From positions 1 to 6,206 of the forward strand of contig DGQJ01000239.1 in the NCBI GenBank assembly GCA_002389705.1: a stretch of DNA of 6,206 nucleotides, written 5' to 3'. Each line of letters starts with the position of its first letter. Position 1 is the first letter of the stretch. The DNA comes from Bacteroidales bacterium UBA4417 (GTDB lineage Bacteria > Bacteroidota > Bacteroidia > Bacteroidales > UBA4417). Below, one piece after another: positions 1-6,063 of this stretch. Below the pieces are notes generated by a model. That model was given only the letters and a program-made list of their open reading frames with translations. It was not told the DNA's origin and searched no databases. Position numbers and translations under genes: made by a program.

Positions 1-171
1 GGTGTGATAAAAAACTTTTCGGGCTATATCGACGCCGGCAAGTATGCCATCCTCTTTTACCAGTAAGCGGGCTTTACCACTGGCATTGGCAGGAATCGTG
101 GATAGGGAAGTATGATCGCCTTCGCCAATATCTTCGCGAAGGGCTTTTACAATAATCTCATCAATAGTCAC
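1..171 (-). CDS. nadC: Nicotinate-nucleotide pyrophosphorylase (carboxylating), N-terminal part, cut by the window edge
   Basis: This is the quinolinate phosphoribosyltransferase of de novo NAD synthesis, a cytosolic enzyme that converts quinolinate and PRPP to nicotinate mononucleotide, CO2 and pyrophosphate. Only 57 codons are present; family members are usually about 280-290 residues, so roughly four fifths lies beyond base 1. The visible protein begins VTIDEIIVKALREDIGEG. It carries the family's N-terminal signature DIGEGDHTS (residues 14-22), followed by KARLLVKEDGILAGVDIA (residues 33-50), typical of the first beta-barrel-like domain. The start is taken as GTG at 169-171, because no ATG or TTG lies between it and in-frame stops. 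Those stops are TGA TAA, the end of the upstream DUF4783 gene, which is in the same frame 24 bases away. The two genes are probably co-transcribed. The family call is strong; the exact start is less certain. Confidence 0.9.
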   Translation of the reverse strand, partial: MTIDEIIVKALREDIGEGDHTSLSTIPANASGKARLLVKEDGILAGVDIARKVFYHT

Positions 172-195
172 GGCAGGGAAAATATTTTGGATTTA

Positions 196-603
196 TCAGT
201 CGGCTTCGAAACGCATTTGCTGTATAAGCAATTGATTATTAACCGGTTTCAGAAGTATATAAACATTGAGTGTTTCGGTTTTGGTTTTGTAAGTGCCAAT
301 CAGAAATTGAGCGCCACCTGCCGAATTCCCTTTTTGATTTACAGTAAATGAAACAGGTGCAGATTTTGCAAAAAAGTTCTTCATGATCATTTCACCCTGG
401 GCTTTGCTGAATGCGCCATCGTTGCCCGGAAGTACAATTTCGAGTGATGAATTGAAATATTTTGCCAACTCAGCTGAATTCCCTGTCCTGATGGCAGCAG
501 TAATGTTTTCGACAACCCCGGGAGGTGCAACAGCCAAAATTGTACTGCCCGAAAACAGAAATACTGACAAACAGAAAGTTAGAATTCGAATCGTTTTTTT
601 CAT
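196..603 (-). CDS. Secreted DUF4783-family protein, function unknown
   Basis: This is a 135-residue protein of the DUF4783 type, a Bacteroidota family commonly found between nadC and rlmH as here (recalled family knowledge). It begins MKKTIRILTFCLSVFLF, a basic then hydrophobic signal peptide with a likely cleavage after A24 or A26. There is no lipobox cysteine at the cleavage point, so it is probably periplasmic and soluble. The mature part includes ITAAIRTGNSAELAKYF (near residues 34-50), FSKAQGEMIMKNFF (about 65-78) and a C-terminal strand-rich section (FLIGTYKTKTETLNVYILL, then LLIQQMRF). This alternation of early helices and later strands suggests a small NTF2-like alpha/beta cone (inference). 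I choose ATG at 601-603; the GTG directly before it (604-606) would add one residue. The gene ends in tandem TGA TAA stops, 24 bases before nadC. No catalytic role can be assigned. Confidence 0.85.
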   Translation of the reverse strand: MKKTIRILTFCLSVFLFSGSTILAVAPPGVVENITAAIRTGNSAELAKYFNSSLEIVLPGNDGAFSKAQGEMIMKNFFAKSAPVSFTVNQKGNSAGGAQFLIGTYKTKTETLNVYILLKPVNNQLLIQQMRFEAD

Positions 604-624
604 CACCTGAATTTATCAACACCG

Positions 625-632
625 TAAAGATA
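625..632 (-). promoter_or_regulatory. Putative -7 box for the DUF4783-nadC unit
   Basis: On the minus strand these bases read TATCTTTA, one mismatch from the Bacteroidota sigma-ABfr -7 consensus TAnnTTTG. The box lies about 22 bases before the ATG at 603, giving a very short leader. I see no convincing TTTG -33 element at the expected distance; a TTTG at 648-645 is too close. It is the only such box near the gene. Confidence 0.45.
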
Positions 633-692
633 CAAAAATCAATCCAAAAAATTCTATTCTGATTTTTTATCTGTTTTTATTAGGAGTGTCAG

Positions 693-700
693 TATCTTTG
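693..700 (+). promoter_or_regulatory. Putative -7 box for the rlmH-rdgB unit
   Basis: The sequence TATCTTTG matches the Bacteroidota -7 consensus TAnnTTTG exactly. It lies 65 bases before the rlmH ATG, so transcription would start near 705-708 with a leader of about 60 bases. The -33 region (about 670-676) is T-rich but lacks a clear TTTG. The element sits about 60 bases from the opposite-facing box of the DUF4783 gene, making 604-765 a divergent promoter region. Confidence 0.55.
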
Positions 701-765
701 AAGCATGGTTTTCCTTATTCCCAGTTAGCTCCGGGTTTCAATTTTTAATCCAACCACCAGTTAAT

Positions 766-1239
766 ATGAACATTACACTGCTTATGATTGGCAACACATC
801 CGAAGCTTTTGTGCGCGATGGGTATGAAATATTTCTGAAACGGCTGAGGCATTATATTAAAGTGAAGGAAGTAATCATTCCCGACCTCAAGGATAGGAAA
901 CACCTGAACCCGGAACAGGTTAAAGAAAAGGAAGCTGCTTTGATCCTCGAAAAATTATCAGCATCAAATTATACTGTTTTGCTCGATGAAAGAGGTAAAG
1001 AATTCAGTTCGGTCGAATTTGCAGGATACCTTCAAAAAACCATGAATGTCGGAACCCGGGAAATGTTTTTTGTAGTAGGTGGTGCTTATGGGGTTGCCGA
1101 AAGCATTAAACAAAAAGCGGATCTTACAGTTTCGCTTTCGCGGATGACTTTTACCCACCAGGTTATTCGCCTGCTTTTCGCCGAACAATTATACCGCGCC
1201 ATGACTATCCTCAAAAATGAACCTTATCATAATGAATAA
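766..1239 (+). CDS. rlmH: 23S rRNA (pseudouridine-1915-N3)-methyltransferase RlmH
   Basis: This 157-residue SPOUT-class methyltransferase uses S-adenosylmethionine to methylate N3 of pseudouridine 1915 in helix 69 of 23S rRNA, late in 50S/70S maturation. Length agrees with the family (about 155-160). Visible hallmarks are LLDERGKEFSS (residues 72-82), the SAM-binding FFVVGGAYG (101-109), and the knot region SLSRMTFTHQVIRLLFAEQL (123-142) followed by YRAMTILKNEPYHNE to the C-terminus. The last histidine and the PYHNE end are nearly invariant in RlmH. ATG at 766 is the natural start because MNITLLMIGN is the expected first strand. The TAA stop (1237-1239) is directly followed by the ATG of rdgB with no spacer, so the two are very likely translated from one mRNA. 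Its substrate base is made by RluD, a family whose member starts at the other end of this window. Confidence 0.97.
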   Translation: MNITLLMIGNTSEAFVRDGYEIFLKRLRHYIKVKEVIIPDLKDRKHLNPEQVKEKEAALILEKLSASNYTVLLDERGKEFSSVEFAGYLQKTMNVGTREMFFVVGGAYGVAESIKQKADLTVSLSRMTFTHQVIRLLFAEQLYRAMTILKNEPYHNE

Positions 1240-1827
1240 ATGATGAAGCACGAACTGATTATTGCCACCAACAACGCACATAAACTACAGGAAATACAAC
1301 CACTTATCCCCGACCATTTCGAAATCAGAACCCTGAAACAGATAGGCTGCACCGACGATATACCCGAAACAGCAGATACACTCGAGGGAAATGCGCTGCT
1401 GAAAGCCCGGTATATTTTTGATAAATATGGCTTCGACTGTTTTGCCGATGATACCGGTCTCGAAATAGAAGCACTTAACGGCCGCCCGGGAGTGTACTCA
1501 GCAAGGTATGCAACTGACGGACACGACTTTGAAGCAAACATTGACAAAGTTCTGGCTGAGCTCAATGGTATTGAAAACCGCAAAGCCAGGTTCCGGACAG
1601 TGATTGCTCTAATTCTGGATGGAAAAGTATCCTATTTCGAAGGCATCGTTAATGGAAATATTATTAAAGAGCGAAAAGGAAGCGCAGGCTTTGGCTACGA
1701 CCCGGTTTTCGTCCCCGAAGGACATAGACAAACATTTGCAGAAATGTCGCTCGCTAAAAAAAACAAAATAAGCCATCGTGCCAGGGCAGTTGCGGGGCTG
1801 GTCGATTTTCTGACGGCCCAGAAATAA
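1240..1827 (+). CDS. rdgB: Non-canonical purine NTP pyrophosphatase (RdgB/HAM1 family)
   Basis: This 195-residue enzyme hydrolyses dITP, ITP and XTP to the monophosphate plus pyrophosphate, keeping deaminated purines out of DNA and RNA; it is cytosolic, Mg-dependent and dimeric in the family. All family motifs are visible: the N-terminal phosphate-binding [10 protein letters not shown] (residues 10-19), [10 protein letters not shown] (43-52), the catalytic DDTGLEI (70-76), PGVYSARYA (83-91), the base-recognition segment [11 protein letters not shown] (147-157), and EMS...[10 protein letters not shown] (168-182) with the conserved SHR. Length is normal for the family (about 190-200). The start is ATG at 1240, immediately after the rlmH stop; ATG at 1243 is an equally plausible alternative giving [12 protein letters not shown] strong terminator follows the stop codon by about a dozen bases, closing the rlmH-rdgB unit. 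Confidence 0.96.
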   Translation: MMKHELIIATNNAHKLQEIQPLIPDHFEIRTLKQIGCTDDIPETADTLEGNALLKARYIFDKYGFDCFADDTGLEIEALNGRPGVYSARYATDGHDFEANIDKVLAELNGIENRKARFRTVIALILDGKVSYFEGIVNGNIIKERKGSAGFGYDPVFVPEGHRQTFAEMSLAKKNKISHRARAVAGLVDFLTAQK

Positions 1828-1839
1828 TCCCCCCCCAAA

Positions 1840-1870
1840 AAAAACGCCGGTAATTATACGCGGCGTTTTT
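1840..1870. terminator. Bidirectional intrinsic terminator between rdgB and ddl
   Basis: A perfect 10-base inverted repeat, AAAAACGCCG (1840-1849) and CGGCGTTTTT (1861-1870), encloses an 11-base loop. On the plus strand the hairpin is followed by a T-rich tract. On the minus strand the A run at 1837-1844 becomes a U run of eight. It lies between the convergent ends of rdgB (stop 1825-1827) and ddl (stop near 1885-1887), so it can serve both transcripts. Confidence 0.85.
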
Positions 1871-1884
1871 CTGTTTCTACAATT

Positions 1885-2868
1885 TTACTTCCTCATCGCT
1901 TCCTGCACCAGCATTCCAAAAAAGTCTTTTAACTGGTAACCGGCAGCTTTTGCCTGCTTGGGAACAATACTTTCAGCCGAAAAACCAGGAACCGTATTCA
2001 CTTCGAGAAACCACCACTGATCATCCGTAAGGAAATAATCGAAACGAACCACGCCCTGACAATTGAATTTGCGATACAAATAAGCAGTAAACCGCTGGCA
2101 TTCCGCAGCCTGATCTTCGGTTATCGGTGCCGGTGTTATTTCGCTGGCCAGGCCTTCGGTATATTTGGCCTGGTAATCGAAAAAATCATTTTTCGAAATC
2201 ACCTCTGTCACCGGCAGTACTTTCACTTCGCCACCCACGCTGAAAACGCCGCAAGCCATCTCACGCCCTTTTATAAATTGCTGCACCAACACTTCGTCAT
2301 CTTCAACAAATGCTTTGGTAATAGCGCCATCAATTCCAGCGACCTCGTACACCTTGCTAACTCCAACGCTGGAACCAGCTTTGTTGGGCTTTATAAAACA
2401 AGGTAATCCGACTTCTGCAGCCAGCGCACCGGCATTCCAGGTTTCGCCTTTACGAATGATAACCGTTGCTGCCACATTAACACCATATTGCTTTGCAAGG
2501 TCGTTGCAAAAATATTTATTAAAAGTAAGTGCCGAAGTAGTTACATCGCAGCTGGTATAAGGGATGCCGGCCATATCGAGGTAACCTTGCAGTTTTCCAT
2601 CCTCACCCGGAGTACCATGTATGGCAATAAAAGCGCAATCAAACGTAACAGCAACCCCGTCAATCAGCAGGCTGTGGTTATTCCGGTCAAACTGAACCTG
2701 GGTTCCATCATCCTGAGTGTATATCCACTTACCATCCCTGATGAGTACCGGGAACACATTGTATTTTTCAGGATCGAGAAAATTCTTAACCTGTGCAGCA
2801 CTGGCGATAGAAACTTCATATTCGCCTGAGTCGCCACCCATAAACAAAACAATATTGGATTTTACCAT
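1885..2868 (-). CDS. ddl: D-alanine--D-alanine ligase
   Basis: This 327-residue ATP-grasp ligase joins two D-alanines, using ATP and an acyl-phosphate intermediate, to supply peptidoglycan precursors in the cytosol. The N-terminal domain has GGDSGEYEVSIASA (residues 11-24), where E16 matches the catalytic glutamate near the first D-Ala site, then HGTPGEDG (84-91). The ATP-grasp part shows FIKPNKAGSSVGVSKV (158-173), with the lysine and serine loop for ATP and substrate. The omega-loop DYQAKY (231-236) keeps the tyrosine that favours D-Ala over D-lactate as second substrate. The metal ligands are in VRFDYFL (D277) and FLEVNTVPGFS (E289, N291). No VanA-like or Leuconostoc-like change of the specificity tyrosine is seen, so a normal vancomycin-sensitive type of product is predicted (inference). 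ATG at 2868 places the first strand NIVLFMGG correctly. It is transcribed away from the PASTA gene and ends at the shared terminator. Confidence 0.97.
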   Translation of the reverse strand: MVKSNIVLFMGGDSGEYEVSIASAAQVKNFLDPEKYNVFPVLIRDGKWIYTQDDGTQVQFDRNNHSLLIDGVAVTFDCAFIAIHGTPGEDGKLQGYLDMAGIPYTSCDVTTSALTFNKYFCNDLAKQYGVNVAATVIIRKGETWNAGALAAEVGLPCFIKPNKAGSSVGVSKVYEVAGIDGAITKAFVEDDEVLVQQFIKGREMACGVFSVGGEVKVLPVTEVISKNDFFDYQAKYTEGLASEITPAPITEDQAAECQRFTAYLYRKFNCQGVVRFDYFLTDDQWWFLEVNTVPGFSAESIVPKQAKAAGYQLKDFFGMLVQEAMRK

Positions 2869-2929
2869 TTTAAAAGCATTTAAAAAACAAATTATTCAGC
2901 AAGCATTTATCTGCATATTTACCAGGCAT

Positions 2930-2943
2930 TTATACGAGTATAA
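2930..2943. repeat. Perfect 14-base inverted repeat in the ddl upstream region
   Basis: TTATAC and GTATAA flank a 2-base GA centre. The symmetry does not extend to the next bases. It lies about 60 bases before the ddl ATG and adjoins the last GCATTTA word. A regulator-binding operator is possible, but a 6-base arm in AT-rich DNA can also arise by chance. Confidence 0.4.
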
Positions 2944-3070
2944 GCATCAGTACCCGGCAGGCAACGGGAACGGGAAAACCGAACTCCCCTGGTATTTGGT
3001 TTCAGGCAACAGCGCAAAAACGTATAAAGTAATCCGTACGAAAAAGTAAAGCTATGTCTGAATCAGGAGG

Positions 3071-3078
3071 CAAAGTTA
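3071..3078 (-). promoter_or_regulatory. Putative -7 box driving ddl
   Basis: On the minus strand these bases read TAACTTTG, an exact match to TAnnTTTG. A TTG at 3097-3095 lies 16 bases upstream, shorter than the usual spacing of about 19, so the -33 element is doubtful. Use of this promoter would give ddl a leader of about 200 bases containing the palindrome and GCATTTA words. A closer imperfect box, TAATTTG at 2894-2888, is an alternative that would give a short leader. Confidence 0.4.
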
Positions 3079-3115
3079 AAGAACCTTTAAATATCAACAC
3101 AGCTCAGTAAATTTA

Positions 3116-3123
3116 TATCTTTG
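3116..3123 (+). promoter_or_regulatory. Putative -7 box for the PASTA-T9SS-rluD-like operon
   Basis: TATCTTTG matches the Bacteroidota -7 consensus exactly and is identical to the box before rlmH. Transcription would begin near 3128-3131, about 70 bases before the PASTA ATG at 3202. This position argues against translation starting at the in-frame TTG at 3121-3123, which lies inside the box. No clear TTTG is seen around 3093-3097. Confidence 0.55.
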
Positions 3124-3201
3124 CAAAAAACAATATTTTCAGCCGCGCGAAGTTTATTATTGCGGGGACTCATTAGCAACACTACAGGGCAAAAAAAGCG
3201 T

Positions 3202-4032
3202 ATGAACTTTATACAATTTATCACAACCCGGCGGTTTTTAAAACATCTCGCATATTCCTTATTGCTGTTTATAGCAATTGCCTGGATCACGCTTACCATC
3301 CTAAAGCTTTACACGCGTCACGACCAGGTAGCTGTAACCCCCGACTATGTTGGTCTTACTATGGATCAGATAGATGAACTGGAATCGAGTAAAGATTTTG
3401 ACCTGGTGGTTGTTGACTCTATTTATGATTATACCAAAAAACCAGGTAGTGTTATTTCGCAGGATCCGGCACCTGCAACTAAGGTAAAACCCGGCAGGGC
3501 AATTTACCTCTCGCTGGTATCGTTTATGCCAGAGCAGGTTAGCATGCCCGAGCTGGTCGATCTTTCGTTACGTAGGGCCAAAGCACTTTTGCAAACCTAC
3601 GGTCTGAAACTGGGCAGGATAAGTGTAGTGCCTGATATTGCTGAAAATGCAGTATTAAAAGTTTCTGTAAATGGGCGCTCTGTAAAGCCAGGTACCCAAA
3701 TCAGTAAAGGTTCAGTAGTCGATTTGGTGGTAGGTTCAGGGACCGGCAGCGGCCAGCCAGCAATCCCATTCCTGATCGGGAAAACGCGCGAATCGGCTTT
3801 GCTTGAACTCTCAAGACTTGGGTTTGAGGTTGGAAGTGAAAGTTATTCGAGCGACTGCGACAGCACCAATGCATTGGTTTACGAACAAGACCCGATGTAT
3901 GTTTACGGTAAGCATGTAGTTGCTGGTACAGTTTTCAACCTCACCTATAAAGCAGGAAATGAGCTGAATTTCGAAGAATACATCAGGAATCTTGTGATTG
4001 ATACCATTCCCGCGGAAACACCGCTTCCTTAA
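3202..4032 (+). CDS. Membrane-anchored protein with three PASTA domains
   Basis: This 276-residue protein has a short cytoplasmic N-terminus with basic residues (TTRRFLKH), one membrane helix at about residues 17-37 (YSLLLFIAIAWITLTILKL), and then three PASTA-like repeats facing the periplasm. Repeat 1 spans about 43-107 (VTPDYVGLTMDQ ... VISQDPAPATKVKPG), repeat 2 about 112-178 (MPELVDLSLRRAKALL ... VKPGTQISKGSVVDLVV) and repeat 3 about 187-250 (IPFLIGKTRESALLELSRLGF ... VYEQDPMYVYGKHVVAG). A C-terminal tail follows. PASTA domains in Ser/Thr kinases and penicillin-binding proteins bind peptidoglycan or beta-lactams. Here there is no kinase or transpeptidase domain, so it may be a wall-sensing or scaffolding protein (inference). 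ATG at 3202 is chosen over the in-frame TTG at 3121, which lies in the promoter box and would add 27 unlikely residues. It is divergent from ddl and stops five bases before the next gene. Confidence 0.92.
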   Translation: MNFIQFITTRRFLKHLAYSLLLFIAIAWITLTILKLYTRHDQVAVTPDYVGLTMDQIDELESSKDFDLVVVDSIYDYTKKPGSVISQDPAPATKVKPGRAIYLSLVSFMPEQVSMPELVDLSLRRAKALLQTYGLKLGRISVVPDIAENAVLKVSVNGRSVKPGTQISKGSVVDLVVGSGTGSGQPAIPFLIGKTRESALLELSRLGFEVGSESYSSDCDSTNALVYEQDPMYVYGKHVVAGTVFNLTYKAGNELNFEEYIRNLVIDTIPAETPLP

Positions 4033-4037
4033 TCCGC

Positions 4038-6038
4038 ATGTTGATGATAAAAAACATTATTGCCACGGTTATCTTAGTCCTTGTAGGCGTTGCAGCTTCT
4101 GCCCAGGAGATGCTGACTTCTCCCCTGTTCAACCCGGTTATTTCCCGACAAACGCAGCTAAAAAGCGCACATTCGGTTCCAACAGGAGCAATTACACTTC
4201 CATTTTACGATGATTTTTCGGTAAATACAGTGTATCCATCGCCCGCTAAATGGATCGATCGTTTTGCATTTGTGAATACCGATTTTGCAAAATATCCGCC
4301 CAGTGTTGGCGTAGTAACGCTTGATGCACTTGATGATAAAGGGACTTTGTACCCGGGAGCAGGACAGTTTCAGTTTCAGGCTGACTATCTCACCTCATTG
4401 CCACTGAGGCTCGATTCCATTATTTCGACTGAAAAACGTGCCTTGAGCCGGGGTGATTCCATCTATCTGAGCTTTTACTACCAGCCCCAGGGACGAACTA
4501 TCAGCCCGCCATCAGGCAGCGATTCACTCATCCTTGAATTTCACTCGCCAGGCGACAGTATTGAAGAATCTACTTCTTCGGGAGTGGTTAAGGTCCCCCG
4601 CTGGACCGAAAGATGGTCGACGAACGGGGGAGTACAGGTTGATACCTTTGCCAGAATAAATAACAATTACTTTAAAAGGGTCATGATCCCTATAACAAGG
4701 GTTATTGACAGCACTTTGTATTATAAAAACGGGTTCCAGTTCAGGTTCCGTAATCTTGCCAAGCTTTCGGGCAATTCACAACCCGACTGGCGTTCGAACG
4801 GAAGCCACTGGAATATTGATGTGGTTTATCTCAACTACGGACGCCAATTGCTCGATACCGTGATGGAAGACGTAGCATTTGCAGATATTGCACCCACAAT
4901 GCTTAAAAATTACGAATCAATGCCTTACAGGCAATATGCGAAGAACTTTGATAATGAAATGAAGGACACCTTGTCCATGTCTATTGCTAACCTCGACAAT
5001 AAAAACAGGAACCGTACTTACCGCTACAACATCACAAAAAACAGCAATCCGCTTCCAATCGCGGATTACGATGGTGAGCCTTACACTATTGCACCTTATG
5101 CTACCGATGGATACGTAACTTATGGCCCCTGGGCCAAACCTCCGGTCAATGTCTTTTTCCCTGTATCAGATGAGGAAAAGATTGTTTTCCACATTACCCA
5201 TATGCTTTCCGCCGATCCAAATCCCTTGTACCGTTCGAATGATACTATACGCTTCGACCAGCTATTCAGTAATTATTATGCTTACGATAACGGTACATCT
5301 GAAGCCGGCATTGGTATAAACGGTTCTCCGGGATCGTATGCCGTGCAGTTTAAGCTCAATGAAAAAGACACCTTACGGGGCATGATGATCTATTTTAACC
5401 CGGTGGTTGGTGGCGCCAACCAAAAATTCATCGACCTGCAGGTTTGGAATGATGCAAACGGCAAACCTAACCAGGTTATCAAAACGCTGGGAGGTGTAAC
5501 TCCTGTTTATACAAGCATTGCCAATGAATTTAACTCATACTGGTTCGACACCCCGCTGGTTATTGACCAGGCAACATTCCCGGGCTTAAGATTTTATATT
5601 GGCTGGACGCAGGCAGATGTGGAGAACCTGAATGTTGGCTTCGACAGGTATAAGGATAGCCAGACCAAACGATTTTATAATGTGAATGGAACCTGGATAA
5701 TGAGTGACCCTGCCAACTACGGCAGCCTGATGATGCGCCCGATCATCGGCCCGGCTAACCCGGTTGGAATTATAAAACCAGTTGCTGTTGAACACCTGGC
5801 AATTCAACCTAATCCGGTAACGGATGGTAATCTGATAGTCAGGTTACCCCAATCGTGGCTTGAAAGCCCAAGGGGGAAAGTGGAATTTACTATTCTATCT
5901 GCTACAGGCAGCCAGGTAATGACAGGTGGATATACAGAACTTGTTAATGTCAGCTCGCTTTCACCCGGATTTTACATTTTGGTTCTCAATAATTCCACAA
6001 ATGGTTTAAAGGCCAGCGGCAAATTCATAATCCGGTAG
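4038..6038 (+). CDS. Large secreted protein with T9SS type A sorting domain, function unknown
   Basis: This 666-residue protein begins MLMIKNIIATVILVLVGVAA and has a signal peptide with a likely cleavage at ASA|QE (residue 22/23). At the C-terminus, about residues 585-666, is a type A sorting domain. It shows IQPNPVTDGNLIVRLPQ (PNPV at 591-594), VEFTILSATGSQVMTGG, VNVSSLSPGFYILVL and the final KFIIR. Such tails direct export through the outer membrane by the PorSS/T9SS system, then cleavage and surface attachment or release. Between lie two regions that look like beta-sandwiches: one starting at FYDDFS (about 56) and running to about 275, and one from YAYDNGTSEAGIG (about 414) to MMRPIIG (about 570). 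I see no protease or glycosidase motif, so adhesive or structural work is more likely (inference). ATG at 4044 (MIKNII) is an alternative start. It lies between the PASTA and RluA-family genes with gaps of 5 and 25 bases, so it is probably co-transcribed. Confidence 0.9.
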   Translation: MLMIKNIIATVILVLVGVAASAQEMLTSPLFNPVISRQTQLKSAHSVPTGAITLPFYDDFSVNTVYPSPAKWIDRFAFVNTDFAKYPPSVGVVTLDALDDKGTLYPGAGQFQFQADYLTSLPLRLDSIISTEKRALSRGDSIYLSFYYQPQGRTISPPSGSDSLILEFHSPGDSIEESTSSGVVKVPRWTERWSTNGGVQVDTFARINNNYFKRVMIPITRVIDSTLYYKNGFQFRFRNLAKLSGNSQPDWRSNGSHWNIDVVYLNYGRQLLDTVMEDVAFADIAPTMLKNYESMPYRQYAKNFDNEMKDTLSMSIANLDNKNRNRTYRYNITKNSNPLPIADYDGEPYTIAPYATDGYVTYGPWAKPPVNVFFPVSDEEKIVFHITHMLSADPNPLYRSNDTIRFDQLFSNYYAYDNGTSEAGIGINGSPGSYAVQFKLNEKDTLRGMMIYFNPVVGGANQKFIDLQVWNDANGKPNQVIKTLGGVTPVYTSIANEFNSYWFDTPLVIDQATFPGLRFYIGWTQADVENLNVGFDRYKDSQTKRFYNVNGTWIMSDPANYGSLMMRPIIGPANPVGIIKPVAVEHLAIQPNPVTDGNLIVRLPQSWLESPRGKVEFTILSATGSQVMTGGYTELVNVSSLSPGFYILVLNNSTNGLKASGKFIIR

Positions 6039-6063
6039 TTAAAACCGGAACTCCTGACAAATT

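Larger units (their letters stand above)
2869..3201. other. Divergent intergenic region between ddl and the PASTA gene (333 bases, no convincing gene)
   Basis: No complete gene of normal size can be supported here. The right part (3071-3123) holds two outward-facing TAnnTTTG boxes. The left part (2869-2943), within the presumed ddl leader, holds three exact GCATTTA words and one near copy, a perfect 6-2-6 palindrome, and a 19-codon mini-ORF ending one base before ddl. Between them, 2951-3049 reads on the plus strand like the tail of a protein but has no ATG. The 78 bases from 3124 to 3201 would be the PASTA mRNA leader; I see no strong hairpin in it. Confidence 0.6.

Noticed and set aside
231..236. 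Possible altered specificity (D-Ala-D-Lac type) of Ddl, checked at residues 231-236 of the protein (start and end here are residue numbers)
   Set aside because: The omega-loop reads DYQAKY with the specificity tyrosine retained, so an ordinary D-Ala-D-Ala ligase is expected.
112..351. Plus-strand open frame across nadC and the DUF4783 gene, and a similar one at 383-610
   Set aside because: Both are antisense to genes with family-specific motifs and have no initiation context or domain.
604..606. GTG as the start of the DUF4783 gene
   Set aside because: It adds only one residue directly before an ATG; the ATG at 601-603 gives a standard MKK signal peptide start.
1227..1583. Minus-strand open frame of 118 codons across rdgB
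   Set aside because: It lies opposite conserved rdgB codons, is serine/proline-rich without any domain, and is an antisense shadow.
2488..2829. Open frames on the plus strand antisense to ddl (also 2315-2560)
   Set aside because: The opposite strand encodes a complete, motif-perfect Ddl; these frames have no recognisable domains and are shadows.
3121..3201. N-terminal extension of the PASTA protein from a TTG at 3121
   Set aside because: The TTG is part of an exact TATCTTTG -7 box, the 27 extra residues resemble no family sequence, and ATG at 3202 gives a normal short cytoplasmic N-terminus before the membrane helix.
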